Positions 1-4,287 of a stretch of 6,208 nucleotides of DNA are shown one piece after another (positions within the stretch are counted from its first letter, which is position 1; every line of letters begins with the position of its first letter). This stretch comes from Spirochaetota bacterium. GTDB lineage: Bacteria; Spirochaetota; UBA4802; UBA5368. Made by a program: the position numbers and the translations under genes. The DNA lies in contig JAGODA010000192.1 in the NCBI GenBank assembly GCA_017998475.1, positions 1-6,208 on the forward strand, read 5' to 3'. The notes below the pieces were generated by a model. The model was not told where the DNA came from. It did no database searches and saw only the letters and a list, made by a program, of their open reading frames with translations.

Positions 1-21
1 ATCGTATACTGCTCCCCTAAC

Positions 22-52
22 TTGACAAGCCACCTCTAAGACATGATATACT
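22..52 (+). promoter_or_regulatory. Candidate sigma-70 promoter, extended -10
   Basis: A perfect TTGACA box lies at 22-27 and TATACT (5 of 6 matches) at 47-52, the latter preceded by TG-A at 44-46, which makes an extended -10 element. The 19-nt spacer is longer than the optimal 17, but the extended -10 could compensate. Transcription would begin near 59-60, just before the GAGAGGA site and GTG start of the short transposase-like frame at 75. Assignment rests on consensus matching only. Confidence 0.5.
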
Positions 53-74
53 ATATTTGGCGAGAGGATATATC

Positions 75-200
75 GTGGAAGAGGAAAACGAAATTCAACA
101 GAGATGGACGACGAAGAGGAAGGCTTCTTTGGAGATAAGCTTAAAAACCGGGGCCGTACATCATGGGATACCAGAGGCCGGCCCGGTATTATGCGTATGA
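75..200 (+). pseudogene. Transposase orfA N-terminal remnant (41 codons)
   Basis: A GTG start at 75 sits six bases after a good ribosome site, GAGAGGA (62-68), and opens a 41-codon frame ending in TGA at 198-200. Its first half reads EENEIQQRWTTKRKASLE. In my recollection this closely matches the start of helix-turn-helix orfA proteins of IS3-like and related elements, which typically begin with E-N-E-I-x-R-W-T-x-K-R-K and continue for about 90 or more residues. After residue 19 the resemblance fades (ISLKTGAVHHGIPEAG) and the frame stops, so the DNA-recognition helix is missing. No orfB, DDE catalytic domain or terminal inverted repeats are visible, so this reads as a decayed or rearranged insertion-sequence end. 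It converges with the minus-strand gene ending at 203, with only two bases between stop codons. It could instead be a genuine short peptide whose similarity is chance. Confidence 0.45.
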
Positions 201-202
201 AA

Positions 203-526
203 TTACCTGCAGGGATTTCCGCACGCTCTCAGATCGGCACCGCTGAAGTTCGAGGACCCTCCGTTAGCCCACCTGTACTCGGGCACTCCGCTTCCCGTGC
301 AGTACACGCGCACGGAATTGACGTACTGCGGCCCGCGATACGTGCGGACGGAATCCCTCGCTTTCATGTGAAGGCACCGGGCGGCGCTCGAGGAGTCCAT
401 GCGCAATTCGCGCGCGCGCGACTGCGAGTGGGACTCGGTGTATACAAAGAACGTAATGGCCATGCTTACAATAATTGTTACGGCGGCAAGCAGGGTGGGG
501 AATCTGCCCGATGATGTGTTTTTCAT
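203..526 (-). CDS. Small exported or membrane-anchored protein with four cysteines
   Basis: This 107-residue protein is not one I recognise. It is probably real because the ATG (526-524) is preceded on the minus strand by AAGGAG, eight bases upstream, a near-ideal ribosome site. Residues 1-9 are polar and basic (K2, R8). Residues 10-29 form a hydrophobic segment (LLAAVTIIVSMAITFFVY), so the protein should be anchored with its C-terminal part outside, or be secreted if the segment is cleaved; no lipobox or clear cleavage site is seen. The exported part is polar, rich in Ser, Arg and Tyr, and carries Cys51, Cys76, Cys102 and Cys106, enough for two disulfides. The C-terminus ends right beside the transposase-like relic, so the original end may have been changed by that insertion; this is inference. 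A TACAAT box on the minus strand (600-595) could be a -10, but no matching -35 is evident. Confidence 0.6.
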   Translation of the reverse strand: MKNTSSGRFPTLLAAVTIIVSMAITFFVYTESHSQSRARELRMDSSSAARCLHMKARDSVRTYRGPQYVNSVRVYCTGSGVPEYRWANGGSSNFSGADLRACGNPCR

Positions 527-745
527 TGTGAACTCCTTTATCCTTTAAATAAATTTGTGCTCACGCAATGGCACGGTGCGGCTGCGCTCTTTGGATTGTA
601 CGGCCGGACGACGCATACAGGGATTTTCTTCACCGGATTGACTGCGGGGCGAAGAAAACAAGGGTACGACGATTCGTTCGGGACGAACCTTTAATGAATA
701 CATAAATACATAAAAGACTAAATACGTCAATAAGTTTTAACGTTT

Positions 746-775
746 TTGGCAGTATCCTTTAGTGCCGCGGATAAT
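746..775 (+). promoter_or_regulatory. Candidate sigma-70 promoter for the sulfatase gene
   Basis: TTGGCA (746-751) matches the -35 consensus at five of six positions. GATAAT (770-775) matches the -10 at five of six, with an 18-nt spacer. The AT-rich tract immediately upstream, including two copies of ATACATAA, could act as an UP element. Initiation would fall near 782, leaving a long leader before the ATG at 953. Prediction by consensus only. Confidence 0.4.
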
Positions 776-941
776 CGCCACGGTGACGGATAACACGGCG
801 CTCTGTGTGCGGGTTTTGTTGTCATCCGTAAGAACGGCGTATCCTTCTCGCCGGGCGTGTGTGTAAAAATCAATAGTACTGGACAGGCCGGCTCCTCCGT
901 GTTAGTGTTAACGCCGTGGTTCCGGTGTATCCCCTTCCCGT

Positions 942-946
942 GGAGG
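942..946 (+). promoter_or_regulatory. Ribosome binding site fixing the sulfatase start
   Basis: GGAGG lies six bases before ATG 953. It favours 953 over the in-frame ATG at 857, whose 32 extra codons would encode an atypical sequence ahead of an otherwise standard signal peptide. Confidence 0.75.
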
Positions 947-952
947 TCGTGT

Positions 953-2404
953 ATGAAAGAAGACCCGTGCACCCGCAAAAGCTTCCTGAAAAAATCCCTC
1001 GCCACGGCGGGCGCCCTCGGTGCCTTCGGCACACTCCCGTCACTGCTCGGATGCTCCAGAGACTTCTCCACCGATCCCTATAAGCCCAACGTCATCCTCA
1101 TCACCGCCGACGACCTGGGCTGGAAGGACACAAGCTGTTACGGAAATAGGAATATAACGACGCCGAACATCGACGCACTGGCGCGGCGGGGGGTACGGTT
1201 TACCAACGCCTTCGTCGTGTCGTCAAGCTGTTCGCCCAGCAGGGCCTCGCTCATTACGGGCCAGTATCCCCATACCAACGGCGTTACCGGGCTCACGCAC
1301 GTGTATAAAACGCGCGCGCTCTCTCCCTTCCATCGCACCCTGCCGGATATCCTTAAAGACCACGGCTACAATACCTCCATACAGGGCAAATGGCACGTGT
1401 CGCCCTATCTGCCGGTCGGGTGGTATGGCTACAACGAGCGGCTTTCCGGCATTCTGCCGAGTGAATGGCATATACGCGACGCCAGGAAATCGATAGACTT
1501 CATACGGCGGAACAAGGACAACCGCTTCTACCTGGAGATCAATTTCATACAGACCCACCGCGAGGACAGCGGCGAGTTCAACTATGCGCCGGGATTCCCG
1601 GTCGATCCGGCGAAGGTTCGCGTGCCGGAGTACATGACGCTTCCGGACTTTAGCGAGATCCGCGCGGACCTTTCGAAGTTCTACAGCCAGCTTCTGCACA
1701 TGGACGCGGTGATCGGCGATATCATGAAGGCGCTCGACGATATGGGCCTTGCGGAGAACACCCTGGTGGTCTTTCTGGGCGACAACGGGCCGCCGTACCC
1801 GGGGAACAAGATAACGCTGTACGACCGCGGCACGGGCGTGCCGCTCATCCTCCGCTGGCCCACACGCTTTACGGCAAACCGTGCCGAGGCGGGCCTTGTC
1901 AACTCCATCGACATCATGCCGACCATACTCGCTGCCTGCGGCATTGCCGCGCCGAAGGATACGCAGGGCGTGTCCTTTCTCGACGCGGCGGAAGGGAAGG
2001 GGGCCGCGCCGCGCGAGGCGGTGTTCATGGAGATGACCAACCACGTATACTATATCCCCACACGGGCGGTGCGCACCTCCGAGTGGAAATACATCCGCAA
2101 CTATTCCGACATCGCCTTCGGGCTGGACCAGAACAAGCGCATGGAATGGGCACACCGGCTCTGCGAGCGCCCGAACCAGCCGTGGAAGCGCCCCAGGGTG
2201 CGCGAGGAACTGTATCATCTGGCGAAAGACCCGCACGAGCAGGTCAACCTTGCCGGAAAGCCCGCCTTCGCTGAACGGCTCGCGAGCATGCGCGCACTGC
2301 TGGACGGGCACATGAAGGCCACGAGCGACCCGTACCTCGGCGCGGAGTTCACGCACGAATACAATGAGCGGGATTACGATACGCCGGTGGCGGGGAAGAA
2401 GTAG
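953..2404 (+). CDS. Type I sulfatase, heparan N-sulfatase (sulfamidase)-like lipoprotein
   Basis: This enzyme would hydrolyse a sulfate ester or N-sulfate, probably on a sulfated sugar, at the cell envelope. The 483-residue length is usual for the family. The N-terminus is a signal peptide, with T-R-K-S-F-L-K (7-13), a hydrophobic stretch to about 32, and lipobox L-L-G-C with Cys34 as lipidation site. Metal-binding Asp53-Asp54 sit in ADDLGW. The sulfatase signature CSPSRASLITG begins at Cys93, the residue converted to formylglycine, with Arg97. Further active-site candidates are Lys146 and His148 (GKWH), His202 (QTH), Asp277-Asn278 (GDNG) and Lys286. The layout around the signature (SSSCSPSR...TGQYPHTNG), the DNG-P-P-Y-P loop, and the C-terminal RAVRTSEWKYIRN and YHLAKDPHEQVNLA blocks fit the sulfamidase-like group of S1 sulfatases, as I recall it. 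The exact substrate cannot be read from sequence. Activity needs a formylglycine-generating or radical-SAM maturase, not present here. No sugar transporter, regulator or second sulfatase adjoins it. All key residues are intact; no frameshift seen. Confidence 0.93.
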   Translation: MKEDPCTRKSFLKKSLATAGALGAFGTLPSLLGCSRDFSTDPYKPNVILITADDLGWKDTSCYGNRNITTPNIDALARRGVRFTNAFVVSSSCSPSRASLITGQYPHTNGVTGLTHVYKTRALSPFHRTLPDILKDHGYNTSIQGKWHVSPYLPVGWYGYNERLSGILPSEWHIRDARKSIDFIRRNKDNRFYLEINFIQTHREDSGEFNYAPGFPVDPAKVRVPEYMTLPDFSEIRADLSKFYSQLLHMDAVIGDIMKALDDMGLAENTLVVFLGDNGPPYPGNKITLYDRGTGVPLILRWPTRFTANRAEAGLVNSIDIMPTILAACGIAAPKDTQGVSFLDAAEGKGAAPREAVFMEMTNHVYYIPTRAVRTSEWKYIRNYSDIAFGLDQNKRMEWAHRLCERPNQPWKRPRVREELYHLAKDPHEQVNLAGKPAFAERLASMRALLDGHMKATSDPYLGAEFTHEYNERDYDTPVAGKK

Positions 2405-2460
2405 GGGGAATTGACCGAGGTTTATTCAGGGTAGCCTGTGTTAGTCCAACGGGCTTAACA

Positions 2461-2574
2461 ACTCATCCCCCCGGCCCCCTTCTCTTCGGCGAAGAGAAGG
2501 GGGAGCTCCGGCAATGGGCTTATGGCGGGATCCCCCCTCTCTTTCGTTCAAAGAGAGGGGGCCAGGGGGTGAGT
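2461..2574. repeat. 114-bp nested palindromic intergenic element
   Basis: Two strong hairpins sit inside a larger inverted repeat. Hairpin 1 has a perfect 13-bp stem (2475-2487 with 2491-2503) and a 3-nt loop. Hairpin 2 has a perfect 12-bp stem (2533-2544 with 2550-2561) and a 5-nt loop. In addition, 2461-2479 (ACTCATCCCCCCGGCCCCC) is the reverse complement of 2557-2574 with one gap and one mismatch, so the whole element can also fold as one long imperfect palindrome. Such C-tract/G-tract units with CTCA...TGAG ends resemble the dispersed palindromic repeats found between genes in many bacteria. It lies 56 bases after the sulfatase stop, so it may also stabilise the mRNA end or stop transcription, though no T-run follows either stem. 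Confidence 0.75.
2475..2503 (+). terminator. Possible terminator or mRNA 3'-end hairpin after the sulfatase
   Basis: The stem CCCCCTTCTCTTC / GAAGAGAAGGGGG (13 bp, loop GGC) is 70 bases past the sulfatase stop. It is stable but has no downstream T-tract, so a classic intrinsic terminator is doubtful; it could act as a barrier to 3' exonucleases. It is part of the larger palindromic element. Confidence 0.35.
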
Positions 2575-2619
2575 TCTCCTCGGCGCTTTATGGACCGTGT
2601 CGTGGAAGTGCGTTACTTC

Positions 2620-2648
2620 TTGACCGGTTGAATGGCGGGGTATATCAT
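2620..2648 (+). promoter_or_regulatory. Near-consensus sigma-70 promoter for the GMC oxidoreductase
   Basis: TTGACC (2620-2625) and TATCAT (2643-2648) each match consensus at five of six positions with the ideal 17-nt spacer. Initiation near 2655 gives a leader of about 34 nt. It means the oxidoreductase need not be co-transcribed with the sulfatase. It also argues against an in-frame ATG at 2632, which would lie inside the promoter. Confidence 0.6.
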
Positions 2649-2688
2649 TACGAGCGTTGGTAATTATATCAATCCTCGGAGAGTGGTC

Positions 2689-4044
2689 ATGGCAGAGCTG
2701 ATAGACGGCCGTTACGATGTCCTGATTGTAGGCTCGGGGCCGGGAGGCGCCACCGTGGCGAAAGAGCTTTCCGCCGCGAAAAAGCGAGTGCTCATGCTCG
2801 AGTGGGGGCCCGGGCGGCCGGTTACGGGCAGCTTCACACGGTACCTGCTGGAACAGGCCGTTCCCGGCAGGAGCCTGCTCTTCACTCCCCAGCTTCTGGG
2901 GATGGTGCGCGGCATCACCACCGGCGGAAGTTCCCTGTATTATTACGCGACGGCCTTTCCGGTTCCGCATGCCATGCTTAAGAAATACGGCATCGACCTC
3001 AGCGCCGAAGAAAAGGAGACGCGTCGGGAGCTTCCCATCGCGCCGCTCGACGACCACATGATCACTCCGATGACCGCCAGGATAGCGGAGAGCGCCCGGT
3101 CCCTGGGACTCGGGTGGAAACGCCTCGATAAGTTCATGTACCGGGACCGGTGGAAGCCGGGGCTTCCTTTCGGATATTACGGCGATCCCCACGACGTCAA
3201 GTGGACCGCGCTCATGTATGTCAGGGAGGCCGTGGCGAACGGGGCGGTGGTGCGGAACGGAGCCAGGGCCGAAAGGATCATTTTCGAGGGGGGGCGCGCC
3301 ATCGGCGTTGAGTATGTCATGAACGGACGGCGTCGCCGCGCGTTCGCCGACCGTGTGGTGGTGGCGGCCGGCGGTATCGGCTCGCCGGTGCTCCTGCGAA
3401 ACAGCGGCATCGAGCGGGCGGGATACGATTTCTTCTTCGACCCGCTGGTTACGGTGTGCGGCAAAGCGGGTGATGTGCGGGCCCGATCTGACGAGATTCC
3501 CATGTCAATGGGCTGTCACTTCGCCGACGAGGGGTTCGTGTTGACCGACATGGCGGTTCCCTTCGCCCTGGACCAGCTCTTCACGGCGTCGGCACTTCGC
3601 GTTCACCGGATGTTCGAAACGTCCAGAACCCTGAGAATTATGGTCAAAATACGCGATGATCTTTCAGGGCGCCTTACCGATCGCGGAGGCGTACGGAAGT
3701 ACCTTACCGCGACCGACCGTAAGAAACTGAGCACAGGCGCCGAGCTGGCCGCGCGTGTGCTCCGGCGGGCCGGCGCAAAGGGACTGTACACAACCTGGCG
3801 GCTGGCGGCCCATCCCGGCGGAACGGTAAGGGTGGGGGACGTTCTGGACGCCGACCTGAAGGTAAAGGGCCGGGAAAACCTTTACGTCTGCGACTGTTCC
3901 GTCATTCCGGAGCCGTGGGGACTGCCTCCCACCCTTACGCTCGTCTGCCTGGGCAAGCGCCTCGCACGACATCTTGCCCTGGATGAGAGTGCCGGCGCGA
4001 AACGTTCGAAGAAAACAAAGGCCTCCCCGAAAGAAAAAAAGTAG
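2689..4044 (+). CDS. GMC-type FAD-dependent oxidoreductase
   Basis: A 451-residue flavoprotein, probably oxidising an alcohol group on an unknown substrate in the cytoplasm; no signal peptide is seen. Start 2689 is chosen because GGAGAG (2678-2683) lies five bases upstream, the predicted promoter overlaps the only earlier ATG, and the dinucleotide fold then starts at a normal distance. The Rossmann motif DVLIVGSGPGGATVAKEL has Gly15, Gly17 and Gly20, with Glu38 (LMLEWG) expected to bind the FAD ribose. GITTGGSSLYYY (around residues 77-88) matches the second FAD-contact region of GMC enzymes. The C-terminal part has His375 in AAHPGGTVRVGD, the family's catalytic-histidine block, followed by NLYVCDCSVIPEPWGLPPTL. 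There the usual Asn or His before P-T-L is Pro413. It is shorter than typical GMC alcohol or choline oxidases (about 500-600 residues), and ends in a lysine-rich tail (KRSKKTKASPKEKK). It follows the sulfatase by 284 bp; a shared pathway is possible but not shown. Confidence 0.88.
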   Translation: MAELIDGRYDVLIVGSGPGGATVAKELSAAKKRVLMLEWGPGRPVTGSFTRYLLEQAVPGRSLLFTPQLLGMVRGITTGGSSLYYYATAFPVPHAMLKKYGIDLSAEEKETRRELPIAPLDDHMITPMTARIAESARSLGLGWKRLDKFMYRDRWKPGLPFGYYGDPHDVKWTALMYVREAVANGAVVRNGARAERIIFEGGRAIGVEYVMNGRRRRAFADRVVVAAGGIGSPVLLRNSGIERAGYDFFFDPLVTVCGKAGDVRARSDEIPMSMGCHFADEGFVLTDMAVPFALDQLFTASALRVHRMFETSRTLRIMVKIRDDLSGRLTDRGGVRKYLTATDRKKLSTGAELAARVLRRAGAKGLYTTWRLAAHPGGTVRVGDVLDADLKVKGRENLYVCDCSVIPEPWGLPPTLTLVCLGKRLARHLALDESAGAKRSKKTKASPKEKK

Positions 4045-4075
4045 GCCGGGAGGGTGCGCTAGAGTGAATGATGCC

Positions 4076-4139
4076 GCCGGGTAAACGATCCGCGGAAAGA
4101 CGATATCGATACAGTCGCGGGAAACTTCGATTACCCGGC
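4076..4139. repeat. Long interrupted stem-loop after the oxidoreductase
   Basis: GCCGGGTAA (4076-4084) pairs with TTACCCGGC (4131-4139). After an A-A mismatch, CGA (4086-4088) pairs with TCG (4127-4129), and CCGCG (4090-4094) pairs with CGCGG (4116-4120). The apical part contains the palindrome CGATATCG. It starts 31 bases past the oxidoreductase stop, so it may be a 3'-end structure for that mRNA or a structured element in front of the sensor gene. No T-run follows. Confidence 0.45.
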
Positions 4140-4164
4140 ACCGCCCTTCGCGCGTTATAAGCGC

Positions 4165-4194
4165 TGGCCGGGGAAGGTGACACGTTCCCGGCCA
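4165..4194. repeat. Second stem-loop upstream of the sensor gene
   Basis: TGGCCGGGGAA (4165-4175) pairs with TTCCCGGCCA (4185-4194) as a 10-bp stem with one bulged G and a 9-nt loop (4176-4184). No T-tract follows, so termination is uncertain. With the preceding structure it makes this 243-bp gene-free stretch strongly folded, arguing against read-through from the oxidoreductase. Confidence 0.45.
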
Positions 4195-4218
4195 CGACTG
4201 TTCCGCCTCAAAAGCTTC

Positions 4219-4247
4219 TTGCGTTCGATATCGACCGGTAGTACATT
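4219..4247 (+). promoter_or_regulatory. Weak candidate promoter with palindrome in its spacer
   Basis: TTGCGT (4219-4224) and TACATT (4242-4247) are separated by exactly 17 bases and precede the sensor gene. Matches to consensus are modest (3 and 4 of 6). The 10-bp palindrome TCGATATCGA (4225-4234) lies entirely within the spacer, a classic operator position. CGATATCGA also occurs at 4101-4109. Whether a regulator binds is unknown. Confidence 0.3.
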
Positions 4248-4287
4248 ATTGTATCCGGTTTACGATCTTTGCGCAGGGCTGGAAAGC

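Larger units (their letters stand above)
527..952. other. Divergent intergenic region with AT-rich tract and long sulfatase leader
   Basis: No convincing gene lies here; the short minus-strand frames lack ribosome sites and read like chance frames. The stretch separates two divergent genes. It contains a small dyad GTTCG-GGA-CGAAC (676-688), an exact tandem 8-mer ATACATAA (698-705 and 706-713) inside an AT-rich tract of about 690-745, then a candidate promoter at 746-775. If that promoter is used, about 170 nt of untranslated leader would precede the sulfatase start. Segments CACGGCG (794-800) and ACGGCGT (834-840) are each complementary to the same site around 911-918. Confidence 0.5.

Noticed and set aside
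404..422. Alternating CG run as a possible Z-DNA or regulatory tract
   Set aside because: It is short, lies within the coding part of the minus-strand gene (Ser-Arg-Ala-Arg region), and is explained by codon use in GC-rich DNA.
104..514. 136-codon plus-strand frame opposite the small exported protein gene
   Set aside because: It has no ribosome site at a proper distance, its composition is Arg/Gly/Pro/Ala-rich like an antisense shadow, and it overlaps almost fully the minus-strand gene that has AAGGAG and a hydrophobic signal segment.
545..730. 61-codon minus-strand frame starting with TTG
   Set aside because: There is no Shine-Dalgarno upstream, the start is non-ATG, and the residues form no recognisable domain; best read as chance in the divergent intergenic region.
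857..952. 32-codon N-terminal extension of the sulfatase
   Set aside because: The in-frame ATG at 857 lacks a ribosome site, and the extension would precede a normal signal peptide; GGAGG before 953 is decisive.
727..1071. 114-codon minus-strand frame over the sulfatase leader and signal peptide
   Set aside because: It overlaps the well-supported sulfatase start and leader and shows no domain or ribosome site.
1223..2356. 377-codon minus-strand frame inside the sulfatase gene
   Set aside because: It is antisense to a gene with complete catalytic motifs, rich in Arg, Val and His as expected of a GC-rich shadow frame, and has no recognised motif.
2461..2574. CRISPR-like repeat array
   Set aside because: The two hairpin units differ in sequence and spacing and form one inverted-repeat element; there are no direct repeats with regular spacers.
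2548..3192. 214-codon minus-strand frame over the palindromic element and oxidoreductase start
   Set aside because: It runs through a hairpin repeat and the oxidoreductase's FAD motif on the opposite strand; composition is shadow-like.
953..4044. Sulfatase plus oxidoreductase as a single operon or new two-gene system
   Set aside because: A 284-bp gap with strong palindromes and a separate near-consensus promoter separates them, so co-expression is not supported by the sequence.
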